DNA of 64,000 nt from positions 26,532 to 90,531 of the forward strand of contig JAJYDF010000012.1 of assembly GCA_021777765.1 (NCBI GenBank), in the 5' to 3' direction. Source of the stretch: Pseudomonadota bacterium. GTDB taxonomy: Bacteria; Pseudomonadota; Gammaproteobacteria; DASZBR01. Made by a program: the position numbers and the translations under genes. The stretch's first letter is position 1. Each line of letters opens with the position of its first letter. Below, piece after piece: positions 7,420 to 15,880 of the stretch. A model generated the notes under the pieces. That model was not told the DNA's origin, made no database searches, and saw nothing but the letters and a program-made list of their open reading frames with translations.

Positions 7420-8501
7420 GTTCTGAAATTGAATTAGATAAAATTCGCAATCAAATCGATAAAATTGATAATGATATACAACAATTAATTAATCAAAGAG
7501 CTGACCTTGCATTATCGGTTGGAAAAATTAAACGAACTAATAATCATAAACCGATTTTTTATCGTCCTGAGCGTGAAGCAGAGGTATTAAAAAAAATCAT
7601 TGAGCGTAATAAAGGTCCTTTGAGTGATGAGCAAATTTCGCTGATTTTTCGTGATTTAATGACGGCCTGTCTTTATTTGCAACAGCCAATAAAAATTGCA
7701 TTTTTAGGGCCAGAAGGAACTTATACACAAATGGCTGTGCGAAAACATTTTGGCACTGAAACAGTAACCTCTCCTGTGACAACGATTGATCGTGTTTTTC
7801 GAGAAGTTGAGGGAGAGCATGTTAATTATGGTGTAGTGCCCATTGAAAATTCTACAGCGGGCGTTATTAATGCAACATTGGATTCATTAATCGATTCACC
7901 GGTAGTGATTTGTGGTGAAATTATTATTCCTATTCATCATCATTTATTACGTGCAGCAGAAGAAAATGGTGATATCAAAAGAATTTATGCGCATGATCAA
8001 GCATTACAACAATGTGGTCGTTGGTTGGATGAGCATATGCCTAATGTTGAAACAATTGCAGTAACAAGTAATGGCATTGCTGCACAATTAGCGACAAAAG
8101 AATTAGATGCTGCTGCAATTGCAGGTGATTTAGCCGTTGAACTATATTCTTTAAAAGTGGTTAACCGTAATATTGAAGATAATCCACATAATGAAACGCG
8201 TTTTGTGATTTTAGGTCGTCAAAAAGTGGCAGCAACAGGTGCAGATAAAACCACATTATTAATTGCTACGCCGGATAAACCTGGTGCATTATATGAATTA
8301 CTGCAAATATTTGCAGAAAATAATATTAATATAACGCAGATTGCTTCAAGACCTTATGGCGGTCGTGGTTGGTCTTATATATTTTTTCTTGATATTGAGG
8401 GACATCAAGAAGATCAAAAAATTAAATTAGCATTAGAGCAATTAAAAAATAAAACAATTATGTTGAATATTTTAGGATCGTATCCAAAAGCAGTAATATA
8501 A
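7416..8501 (+). CDS. pheA: Bifunctional chorismate mutase / prephenate dehydratase (P-protein)
   Basis: It converts chorismate to prephenate and then to phenylpyruvate. Residues 1-90 are an AroQ-type chorismate mutase (IRNQIDKIDNDIQQLINQRA). Residues about 95-270 are prephenate dehydratase, starting FLGPEGTYTQMA, with NETRF late in the domain. Residues about 285-361 are an ACT domain. A perfect AAAGGAGG lies just upstream of the ATG inside the end of aroG. In the ACT domain the Phe-binding ESRP motif reads ASRP (IASRPYGG), while GAL is kept, so feedback inhibition may be altered. The length, 361 residues, is near the usual 360-386. No tyrA is visible in the window. Confidence 0.95.
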   Translation: MSSEIELDKIRNQIDKIDNDIQQLINQRADLALSVGKIKRTNNHKPIFYRPEREAEVLKKIIERNKGPLSDEQISLIFRDLMTACLYLQQPIKIAFLGPEGTYTQMAVRKHFGTETVTSPVTTIDRVFREVEGEHVNYGVVPIENSTAGVINATLDSLIDSPVVICGEIIIPIHHHLLRAAEENGDIKRIYAHDQALQQCGRWLDEHMPNVETIAVTSNGIAAQLATKELDAAAIAGDLAVELYSLKVVNRNIEDNPHNETRFVILGRQKVAATGADKTTLLIATPDKPGALYELLQIFAENNINITQIASRPYGGRGWSYIFFLDIEGHQEDQKIKLALEQLKNKTIMLNILGSYPKAVI

Positions 8502-8514
8502 CCACCATTTTTTT

Positions 8515-8538
8515 CCTTCTCTCGTTTACGGGAGAAGG
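8515..8538. repeat. REP-type palindrome (CCTTCTC...GAGAAGG family)
   Basis: A short inverted repeat with arms CCTTCTC and GAGAAGG lies between pheA and the aminotransferase gene. It is a slightly diverged copy of the family seen at 9754, 11857, 23351, 28936, 29010, 35303, 43809, 49508 and 62186. Confidence 0.8.
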
Positions 8539-8566
8539 AAAAATTAATTTTATATGGGAGAAACGT

Positions 8567-9748
8567 ATGAACAAATCACCAAATTTATCTTTAAGCCACC
8601 GCGCATCACCATTAAAACAATCAGGTATTCGTAAAGCCAGCGCAAGATGCAGTGAAATTAATGGCATTAATTTGGGCCAAGGTGTTTGTGATATTCCAAC
8701 CCATGACTTTATTAAATCTGCTGCAGCAAAAGCCATTGCAGAAAATAAAAATCTGTATGCACCCCACGAAGGAATCATCGAATTACGTCAAACGTTAGCG
8801 CAAAAAATTAAACAATTTAATCAAATTGAAGTTAATCCACAAACTGAAATATTAGTTAGCCACGGATCAACAGGTTCATATGTTTCTGCTGCAAAAACAT
8901 TATTTAATCCAGGTGATGAAGTCATTTTATTAGAACCTTTTTATGGATATCACAAATATATTTTAGAATTATTAGGAATTACTGTAGTCAGCACCCGTGC
9001 GGAACAAGATGATTATCAAGTTGATTTTGACAAAATATCAGCAATTATTACCTCAAAAACACGTGGTATTGTTATTTGTACACCTTGCAACCCTTCAGGA
9101 AAAGTATTTACTAAAGATGAATTGATTAAAATCGGTGATTTAGCAAAACAACATAATTTATATATTATCACTGATGAAATTTATGAATATATTACTTATC
9201 CGGGGCATGAACATATTTCTATTGCGAGTTTAAATGATTATCGCGATCGCACTATTACAATTTCAGGATTTTCCAAAACATATAATGTGACTGGATGGCG
9301 ATTAGGATATTCATATGGTCCTGAAGAAATCATTCATAAGATGGCGCTGATACATGATTTATTATATATCTGCCCACCCACACCTTTACAATATGCAATG
9401 GTTGCTGCATTACATTTAGATCACAGTTATATTGATGAAATGCGCAGTTCATTTTTAAATAAGCGTAATTTAATTGTGAAATCATTACGTGATATGGGAT
9501 TTAAAATGCGAGTGCCGCAAGGATCATATTATTTAATGGTTGATTTTACCGATTTAGGATTTGCAGATAATGATGAAGACGCATCATCAATATTATTAGA
9601 AAAAGCTAAAGTGGCTACTGTGCCAGCGCGATCGTTTTATCATGACCCTGAAACAGGTAAGCATCAATTGCGATTATGTTTTGCATTAAGTGAGGATAAA
9701 ATTCAAGCGGCGATGGAGAATATTAAATCGTTTTTGGAGAATCGTTAA
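8567..9748 (+). CDS. PLP-dependent class I/II aminotransferase (aspartate/aromatic type)
   Basis: A 393-residue fold-type I aminotransferase. INLGQGVCDIPTHD is at the N-terminus, NPSG at about 175-178, DEIYEYITY near 202, the PLP lysine in SGFSKTYNVTGWRLGY (about 233-248), and RLCFA near the end with the substrate-carboxylate Arg. It lies 65 bases after pheA and just before aroA, with GGGAG before the ATG. The context suggests it turns phenylpyruvate into phenylalanine, and it may also serve aspartate, Tyr or related substrates. Exact substrate specificity cannot be read from the sequence. It is the only aminotransferase in the cluster. Confidence 0.88.
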   Translation: MNKSPNLSLSHRASPLKQSGIRKASARCSEINGINLGQGVCDIPTHDFIKSAAAKAIAENKNLYAPHEGIIELRQTLAQKIKQFNQIEVNPQTEILVSHGSTGSYVSAAKTLFNPGDEVILLEPFYGYHKYILELLGITVVSTRAEQDDYQVDFDKISAIITSKTRGIVICTPCNPSGKVFTKDELIKIGDLAKQHNLYIITDEIYEYITYPGHEHISIASLNDYRDRTITISGFSKTYNVTGWRLGYSYGPEEIIHKMALIHDLLYICPPTPLQYAMVAALHLDHSYIDEMRSSFLNKRNLIVKSLRDMGFKMRVPQGSYYLMVDFTDLGFADNDEDASSILLEKAKVATVPARSFYHDPETGKHQLRLCFALSEDKIQAAMENIKSFLENR

Positions 9749-9753
9749 TCTTT

Positions 9754-9777
9754 CCTTCTCCCGCAAGCGGGAGAAGG
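9754..9777. repeat. REP-type palindrome, perfect copy
   Basis: A perfect 24-base palindrome with arms CCTTCTCCCG and CGGGAGAAGG lies between the aminotransferase gene and aroA. In RNA it would be a stable hairpin, possibly protecting or terminating mRNA. Confidence 0.85.
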
Positions 9778-9796
9778 CAAAAATGCGGAGTGTTAA

Positions 9797-11095
9797 ATGT
9801 TAAATTATATAGTTAAACCTTCATCAAAATTACACGGTGTCATTACAATTCCTCCATCCAAATCTCACACGTTACGCGCAATTTTATTTGCCAGTATGGC
9901 TCATGGTACCAGTAAAATTCATCATTATTTACACTCGCCTGACACCGCAGCGATGATTAATGCCTGTCAATTATTAGGTGCAAAAATTACCGTAAATGAA
10001 GAGGTATTAATTATTGAAGGTACAGCAGGAAAACCAACCGTGCCTGAAAATATTATTGATGCTGGCAATGCAGGAATTGTTTATCGATTTGTAGCGGCTA
10101 TCGCATCATTACTATCTGGATATACTGTTATTACTGGCGATCATTCAATTCGAAGTAATAGACCTATTCAACCATTGCTTGATGCATTAACGCAATTAAA
10201 TACATTTGCAGTTTCTACCCGAGAAAATAGTTATGCACCAATTATTATTAAAGGACCATTACAACCTGGTAAAACTTCTTTAACTGGCGAAGATTCACAA
10301 CCGGTATCTGGTTTATTAATTGCTGCTGCATTTGCGAAAGGTCAAATTGATATTACTGTAAAAAATCCAGGTGAAAAACCATGGATAGATTTAACATTAG
10401 AGTGGTTTAAACGATTAAAAATACCTTACGTTAATGAAAATTATGAACACTATGTTATGTATGGCAATACGCAATTTGATGGATTTGAATATACAGTGCC
10501 AGCAGATTTTAGCTCAGCAGCTTTTCCCATAGTAGCAGCATTAATTACACACTCTGAAATCACATTGCAACATATCGATATGAATGATATTCAAGGCGAC
10601 AAAGCCATCATTCCTGCATTACAAGAAATGGGTGCGAATATTGATTACGATGATCAAAAACATTTATTACATATTCGTAAAACTGATCAATTAATTGGCA
10701 AAACAATTAATGTAAATGATTTTGTTGATGCTATACCGATATTAGCAGTCGTTGGTTGTTTTGCGAAAGGCACGACACAAATTGTTGGTGGCGCGATCGC
10801 GAAACATAAAGAATCTGATCGATTAGTTGCAATGACCACAGAATTACGCAAAATGGGCGTAGATATCACTGATAATGAAGATGGTTTAATTATTCATCAA
10901 TCAGTCATAAATGGTGCTGAATTAAAGAGTTATCATGATCATCGTATTGCGATGTCTTTGGCAATCGCGGGGCTGATTAGTAATGGCAATACTATAATTA
11001 AAGATGTTGCTTGTGTTACAAAAACTTTTCCCCATTTTGCTGAAAAAATGAAAATGTTAGGAATGGATATTTCGGAGCAAGATTCTGTTGGGTAA
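9797..11095 (+). CDS. aroA: 5-enolpyruvylshikimate-3-phosphate synthase
   Basis: It joins shikimate 3-phosphate and PEP to give EPSP. The protein has 432 residues. Signatures are IPPSKSHTLRA (catalytic Lys22), DAGNAGIVYRFVAA, SIRSNRPIQPLLDAL, the KESDRL loop, and YHDHRIAMSLAIAGL near the C-terminus. The phosphate-loop motif that usually reads GNAGTAMRPL here reads GNAGIVYRFV. Residue 94 is Ile in place of the usual Thr and residue 98 is Phe in place of the usual Pro. These are the two positions that set glyphosate tolerance in the classical double mutant, so this enzyme may be naturally insensitive (inferred). A GGAG precedes the ATG at 9797. Confidence 0.95.
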   Translation: MLNYIVKPSSKLHGVITIPPSKSHTLRAILFASMAHGTSKIHHYLHSPDTAAMINACQLLGAKITVNEEVLIIEGTAGKPTVPENIIDAGNAGIVYRFVAAIASLLSGYTVITGDHSIRSNRPIQPLLDALTQLNTFAVSTRENSYAPIIIKGPLQPGKTSLTGEDSQPVSGLLIAAAFAKGQIDITVKNPGEKPWIDLTLEWFKRLKIPYVNENYEHYVMYGNTQFDGFEYTVPADFSSAAFPIVAALITHSEITLQHIDMNDIQGDKAIIPALQEMGANIDYDDQKHLLHIRKTDQLIGKTINVNDFVDAIPILAVVGCFAKGTTQIVGGAIAKHKESDRLVAMTTELRKMGVDITDNEDGLIIHQSVINGAELKSYHDHRIAMSLAIAGLISNGNTIIKDVACVTKTFPHFAEKMKMLGMDISEQDSVG

Positions 11096-11109
11096 TACAA
11101 TGATAGATT

Positions 11110-11302
11110 GTAGCCTGGGTGGAGCAAATGAAAATTATATTTATGTGACATAATAAGAGTTTATTTACGATTTTTATTTAAAACCACTGCGTAACCCGGG
11201 AAATTAATTTCCCTGGGTTATGCCAAAGGTTAAAATAGATATAATTGAAGACATCATGCTGATCATGTTATTCAATGCTATCATTTGCTCCACCCAGGCT
11301 AC
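11110..11302. mobile_element. MITE-like element with 22-bp terminal inverted repeats, copy 1
   Basis: A perfect 22-base inverted repeat (11110-11131 with 11281-11302, beginning GTAGCCTGGGTGGAGC) encloses about 58 bases, a central palindrome (11190-11224, GCGTAACCCGGG...), and another 56 bases. The inner arms match copy 4 (35340-35534) read in the opposite direction, for example ACGATTTTTATTTAAAA. It contains no gene. It splits aroA from aroK. Confidence 0.88.
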
Positions 11303-11327
11303 TAATAATTTTTGATGAGTGGTTAAT

Positions 11328-11843
11328 ATGAATATTATTCTAATCGGTTTTAAAAATAGCGGCAAAACGACAATCGGTAAAATGATAGCGCATACCTTAA
11401 ACTATCAATTTATAGATACTGACACGTTGTTAGAAAAATATTATTTTCGGGAAAAAGGATTATTATTGCCTGTACACAAAATCCAGCATCAAGAAGGTGA
11501 TGTTAAATTTCGTCAATTAGAAAAAGATGCTATTCACACTTTAACAAACGTCAAAAAAACGGTAATTGCTACAGGTGGCGGTAGTATTTTAAATAAAGAT
11601 AATGTTAATTTTTTTAAGAAGATTGGAAAATTAATTTATTTGTATGTACCAAAAAATATTTTATCAGAACGTACATTGCAAGGACGTCTTCCCACATTTA
11701 TAGATCCCAAAAATCCTGAAAAAAGTTTTGAAAAAATGTTCGATGAAAGAAAAGATATCTATGAAAATATCGCTGATTATCAGGTGGAAGCTTTTGATAA
11801 AACAAATGATGAAATTGTCGATGAGATTGTGAAATTAATTTAA
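11328..11843 (+). CDS. aroK: Shikimate kinase
   Basis: It phosphorylates shikimate at the 3-OH using ATP. The protein has 171 residues from the ATG at 11328; a GTG nine bases earlier would lie next to the repeat element and is less likely. Walker A is GFKNSGKTT (about 8-16). DTD near residue 32 and FRQLE bind shikimate, TGGGSIL is the Walker-B-like glycine motif, and GRLPTF carries the lid Arg. The segment between DTD and FRQLE is longer than in E. coli AroK (LLLPVHKIQHQEGD). It sits between aroA and aroC. Confidence 0.93.
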   Translation: MNIILIGFKNSGKTTIGKMIAHTLNYQFIDTDTLLEKYYFREKGLLLPVHKIQHQEGDVKFRQLEKDAIHTLTNVKKTVIATGGGSILNKDNVNFFKKIGKLIYLYVPKNILSERTLQGRLPTFIDPKNPEKSFEKMFDERKDIYENIADYQVEAFDKTNDEIVDEIVKLI

Positions 11844-11856
11844 CACACATTTTTTC

Positions 11857-11880
11857 CCTTCTCCCACAAGCGGGATTTGG
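11857..11880. repeat. REP-type palindrome, degenerate copy
   Basis: CCTTCTCCCACAAGCGGG then a diverged right arm lies between aroK and aroC. It belongs to the same family as 9754-9777. Confidence 0.7.
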
Positions 11881-11907
11881 AAAAAAGCATTAATAGGAGA
11901 AAAATAT

Positions 11908-12999
11908 ATGTCCAGTAATTCCTTCGGAAATATTTTCCGAATTACTACCTGGGGCGAATCCCACGGTAAAGCCGTTGGTGTTGTGATAGATGGTTGTCCT
12001 GCTGGTCTCGAATTAACGGCAGAAGATATCAATCAAGAATTAGCATTGCGTGCACCTGGAAAAACGCCTTACACAACGCCAAGACAAGAAAAAGATATTG
12101 CAGATATTTATTCAGGTGTATTTGAAGGAGTAACAACAGGAACACCCATTTCAATTATTATCATGAATGCTGATGCTGATTCCAGTAAATATGAACCTAT
12201 TAAAAAATTATTACGTCCAGGCCATGCTAATTTTACCTATTTAGAAAAATACGGTGTTTTTGATTATCGTGGTGGTGGACGTTCATCTGCGCGTGAAACT
12301 GCATGTCGCGTTGCAGCCGGTGCTGTAGCAAAAAAATTATTAAATCATTTTCATATTAAAACCTGTGCTTATATTTCTGCAATTGCAGATGTCACAGCAC
12401 AACCTCATTTTGATGATATCAAAAAATTAAAAAAAGCCACTTATGACAGTGCTATTTTTTGTCCCGATGAAAAAGCGGATCAATTAATGCGCCTAAAAAT
12501 TGACGAAGCAAAAGAAGCCGGTGATTCTTTAGGTGGTGTTGTTGAATTTTTAGCAACAGGATTACCGGTTGGATTAGGTGACCCAATTTATGAAAAATTA
12601 GAAGCAAATTTAGCAAAAGCGATGTTAAGTTTACCTGCGACAAAAGGATTTGAAATTGGTGAAGGATTTAGAGCTACGCAATTAACAGGATCACAACATA
12701 ATGATCCATTTATTACTAAAAATAATGTGATACAAACTGAAACAAATCTTGCGGGTGGCACATTAGGTGGAATTTCAACAGGAATGCCTTTAAAAGGTAG
12801 AGTAGCATTTAAACCCACATCCAGTATTAAAAAAGAACAACATACCGTTGATACCAAAGGTAAAGCCAGCACATTTAAATTACCAGAAGGTTCGCGTCAT
12901 GATCCTTGTGTGGCAATTAGGGCGGTACCTATTGTTGAAGCAATGTGTGTATTAGTTTTGGCAGATGCATTATTACTTAATCGTTGTGCGAAAATATGA
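11908..12999 (+). CDS. aroC: Chorismate synthase
   Basis: It removes phosphate from EPSP to give chorismate, using reduced FMN. The protein has 363 residues, the normal length. Signatures are SFGNIFRITTWGESHG at the N-terminus, RPGHANFTYLEKYG and DYRGGGRSSARET near 105-130, and RHDPCVAIRAVP near the C-terminus. TAGGAG precedes the ATG. The stop overlaps the aroB start by ATGA, so the two genes are translationally coupled. Confidence 0.96.
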   Translation: MSSNSFGNIFRITTWGESHGKAVGVVIDGCPAGLELTAEDINQELALRAPGKTPYTTPRQEKDIADIYSGVFEGVTTGTPISIIIMNADADSSKYEPIKKLLRPGHANFTYLEKYGVFDYRGGGRSSARETACRVAAGAVAKKLLNHFHIKTCAYISAIADVTAQPHFDDIKKLKKATYDSAIFCPDEKADQLMRLKIDEAKEAGDSLGGVVEFLATGLPVGLGDPIYEKLEANLAKAMLSLPATKGFEIGEGFRATQLTGSQHNDPFITKNNVIQTETNLAGGTLGGISTGMPLKGRVAFKPTSSIKKEQHTVDTKGKASTFKLPEGSRHDPCVAIRAVPIVEAMCVLVLADALLLNRCAKI

Positions 13000-14129
13000 G
13001 AACTATTCAAGTCAATTTACAAAATCCCTATCCTATTTTTATTGAAGATGGTTTATTGCAAACCTCATTAATTGCAGATTTTATTCGTGATTTTGCCTAT
13101 CATTTTGTAATAATTAGCGACCATAATATTAGCGATACTTTTGCTAAATATTTACATGTCAATTTATTACAACATAATATGCATAGTTATTTATTATCTA
13201 TGCCATCAGGCGAAGTGAATAAAACGCGTGAAATGAAACAACAATTAGAAGACGAATTATTTAAAGCGAAATGTGGCCGTGATACTTGCATAATTGCTGT
13301 GGGAGGTGGGGTAATTACTGATATGGCAGGTTTTATTGCTGCGACCTATTGTAGAGGCGTACCTATTGTTTATGTACCCACTTCTTTATTAGCAATGGTA
13401 GATGCAAGTATTGGTGGAAAAACAGCGGTCAATACACCGTATGGTAAAAATTTAATTGGCACATTTTCTCAACCACGTGCGGTATTTATCGACCCCGATA
13501 CTTTGCAAAGTTTACCAGCGGCAGAATGGCATAATGGGATTGCAGAAATTATAAAGCATGCACTCATTGCAGATGCTGAAATGTTTGAATCATTGCAAAA
13601 GAATTCTGAAAAATTTATCAATGGCGAGGACAATTTTTTAAATTATTTAATTGAACGCAGTTGTGAAATTAAAAAAGACATTGTTGAACAAGATGAAAAA
13701 GAAATGGGTATAAGACAATTATTAAATTGTGGGCATACTATTGGTCATGCTATCGAGAATATTGAAAATTATCAAATAGGTCATGGCGAAGCCGTTGCGA
13801 TTGGTATTGTGGTTGAAAGTTATATCGCTAAATTATGTGGTTATTTATCTGACCAAGATTTTCAAGCGATTTTCGATATATTTCCATTGTATCAATTACC
13901 CATGAAAACCAAAGCATTTCACGATTTGGAAAAATTTAAAGAAGCTTTAATTTTAGATAAAAAAACAGTAGCCAATAATGTGCGATATGTTTTGTTAGAT
14001 AAAATTGCGCATCCGCATAGTGAAGGTGGTGTATATAGTTCTATAGTAACACCTGAAATTTTAGAAAATGCATTACTTTGGGCAAAGCAGAATTTCAGTT
14101 CCACACCCCTTTTGTCGCAAGGACAATAA
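12996..14129 (+). CDS. aroB: 3-dehydroquinate synthase
   Basis: It makes 3-dehydroquinate from DAHP, using NAD and Zn. The protein has 377 residues from the ATG at 12996, which overlaps the aroC stop; the upstream TTG at 12984 is less likely. Signatures are VGGGVITDMAGFIAA, YVPTSLLAMVDASIGGKTAV, KNLIGTF, EIIKHA (zinc Glu), LLNCGHTIGHAIE and HGEAVAIG (zinc His residues). It is followed by a MITE-like element and then aroDE. Confidence 0.96.
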   Translation: MRTIQVNLQNPYPIFIEDGLLQTSLIADFIRDFAYHFVIISDHNISDTFAKYLHVNLLQHNMHSYLLSMPSGEVNKTREMKQQLEDELFKAKCGRDTCIIAVGGGVITDMAGFIAATYCRGVPIVYVPTSLLAMVDASIGGKTAVNTPYGKNLIGTFSQPRAVFIDPDTLQSLPAAEWHNGIAEIIKHALIADAEMFESLQKNSEKFINGEDNFLNYLIERSCEIKKDIVEQDEKEMGIRQLLNCGHTIGHAIENIENYQIGHGEAVAIGIVVESYIAKLCGYLSDQDFQAIFDIFPLYQLPMKTKAFHDLEKFKEALILDKKTVANNVRYVLLDKIAHPHSEGGVYSSIVTPEILENALLWAKQNFSSTPLLSQGQ

Positions 14130-14167
14130 TTTCTGGAAAAAATTTAACTTGATTAATGTATATTAAT

Positions 14168-14357
14168 GTAGCCTGGGTGAAGCAAATGAATATATTCAAA
14201 AAAGCAGTAAATTTTGCAATATACCATAGGCTATTATTTCCAACGGCGAAACCCGGGAGTCTATTTCCCGGGTTTCGCCTCAGTTTTTAATATTGTTTAT
14301 TAGTAATATATAACTATGAAATATAAATAAAATTTTCATTTGCTGCACCCAGGCTAC
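14168..14357. mobile_element. MITE-like element, copy 2
   Basis: Inverted ends (GTAGCCTGGGTGAAGC and GCTGCACCCAGGCTAC) bracket a perfect central palindrome at 14245-14279 (GGCGAAACCCGGG...). The layout is the same as copy 1, with about 55 bases on each side of the palindrome. Its right end covers the bases at which a longer aroDE frame would appear to start (14340), which is why that start is rejected. Confidence 0.87.
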
Positions 14358-14396
14358 GACTCTTCTCACCGAAGTGGGGAAAAAACAGGAGACATC

Positions 14397-15878
14397 ATGT
14401 TAATCACCGCCATAAATGCTACAAATCTCACCGACGCAAAACAACTCATTCAACAATCGCTCAATTTAACTGATGGCATAGAATTACGCTTAGATTATTG
14501 GCAAGAATTAAATTTAAATCATATTAAAGAGTTACGAAAATTATTTACACTCCCCATGATATTTACTCTGCGGAAAAAATCTCAAGGTGGATTATATGAA
14601 AAAGATGAAAACACCAGATTAGTAGATATATTGGCGCTCTGTGAGTTAAACCCAAACTATATCGATTTAGAAGATGACGTACCGCTAGATTTTGTAGAAA
14701 AAATCAATTGTACATTCCCATCTATTAAAATCATCAGTTCACATCATAATTTTAAACAAACGCCAGATGATTTAAATGCAGTATTAAATAAGATGATAAA
14801 TCCGTTTACCTCAATTTATAAAATAGCAGCACAAGCGCACTCTGCAACTGATATGCTAAAAATGTTGTTATTTATTAAAGAAAATAAACAGCGACATAAA
14901 ATCTCAGGAATGTCTATGGGCGAATTTGGCACAGCCACACGCATTATCGCTCCGATAATTGGTAGCGAATTAAGTTATGCCAGCGTTACTAATAATCAGG
15001 CAACCGCACCGGGACAATTAACTTTACAAGAATTAAATGAGATTTATCATTATCGCCAGTTAAATCAAGACACATGCATTTACGCTTTATTAGGTGATCC
15101 AGTCAGTAAAAGTATTGGCCATTTATGGCATAATAAGGCTTTTAATTTATTAGATAAAAATGCAGTTTATATTAAAATTCGCACCTTGGCTGATGAGGTT
15201 GTGCAAGTATTACAGAAGTGCAGGCAACTACCCTTCTCTGGTTTTAGTGTGACCATGCCATTAAAAGAATTGGTTTTTCCAGCAATTGATCAAATAGAGC
15301 TCGATGCAAAAGCGATCGGTGCAATCAACAGCATTGTATTAGAAAATAATCATTTATATGGATTTAATACCGATGGTGTTGCTGCAATTGATGCTTTGAT
15401 GCAATTCTTACCAGAAATTAAACGGAAAAAAATAGTGATATTAGGTGCAGGTGGCGCTGCGAGAGCGCTTATTTATATTGCCAAACAGCGTGGTGCCGAT
15501 GTCATCATTTTAAATCGCACTTTTGATAAGGCAAAAATATTAGCACATGAATTTAATTGCAAAGCCATTCAATTAGAAAAATTAAACGAAATAAAAATTC
15601 AAGGTTATGATGCAATAATAAATACCCTTCCTTATTCAGCACAAGAAAATGAAGCGGCATTATTCAAGCTAGACAATTTCATAGCCAATACCGTTGCAAT
15701 GGATATTGTTTACAATCCCGCCGAAACCCCTTTTTTAAAATTAGCAAAACAAGCCGGATGTCGTTGTGTGTTTGGCTATGAAATGTTTAATCGACAAGCG
15801 ATATTACAAGAAAAAAGGTGGTTTAATCTTATGCCTCAAGAAGTGAACAGTATGGGAGCATTAAACTTCAATTTATAA
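14397..15878 (+). CDS. aroDE: Fused 3-dehydroquinate dehydratase (type I) / shikimate dehydrogenase
   Basis: It carries two consecutive pathway steps: dehydroquinate to dehydroshikimate, then NADPH reduction to shikimate. Residues 1-220 are type I dehydroquinase (ELRLDYW, SSHHNF with His117, Schiff-base Lys142 in YKIAAQ). Residues about 226-493 are shikimate dehydrogenase (GDPVSKS 233-239, Lys290 in TMPLK, Asn311, Asp326 in GFNTDG, dinucleotide loop GAGGAAR 350-356). The start is the ATG at 14397, preceded by CAGGAG; upstream codons lie in a repeat. Separate aroD and aroE are usual in gammaproteobacteria. This fusion is known from plants and chlamydiae. Confidence 0.93.
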   Translation: MLITAINATNLTDAKQLIQQSLNLTDGIELRLDYWQELNLNHIKELRKLFTLPMIFTLRKKSQGGLYEKDENTRLVDILALCELNPNYIDLEDDVPLDFVEKINCTFPSIKIISSHHNFKQTPDDLNAVLNKMINPFTSIYKIAAQAHSATDMLKMLLFIKENKQRHKISGMSMGEFGTATRIIAPIIGSELSYASVTNNQATAPGQLTLQELNEIYHYRQLNQDTCIYALLGDPVSKSIGHLWHNKAFNLLDKNAVYIKIRTLADEVVQVLQKCRQLPFSGFSVTMPLKELVFPAIDQIELDAKAIGAINSIVLENNHLYGFNTDGVAAIDALMQFLPEIKRKKIVILGAGGAARALIYIAKQRGADVIILNRTFDKAKILAHEFNCKAIQLEKLNEIKIQGYDAIINTLPYSAQENEAALFKLDNFIANTVAMDIVYNPAETPFLKLAKQAGCRCVFGYEMFNRQAILQEKRWFNLMPQEVNSMGALNFNL

Positions 15879-15880
15879 AA

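Noticed and set aside
14340..14396. Longer aroDE start at 14340
   Set aside because: The extra codons lie in a repeat end, lack a ribosome-binding site and have no family match.
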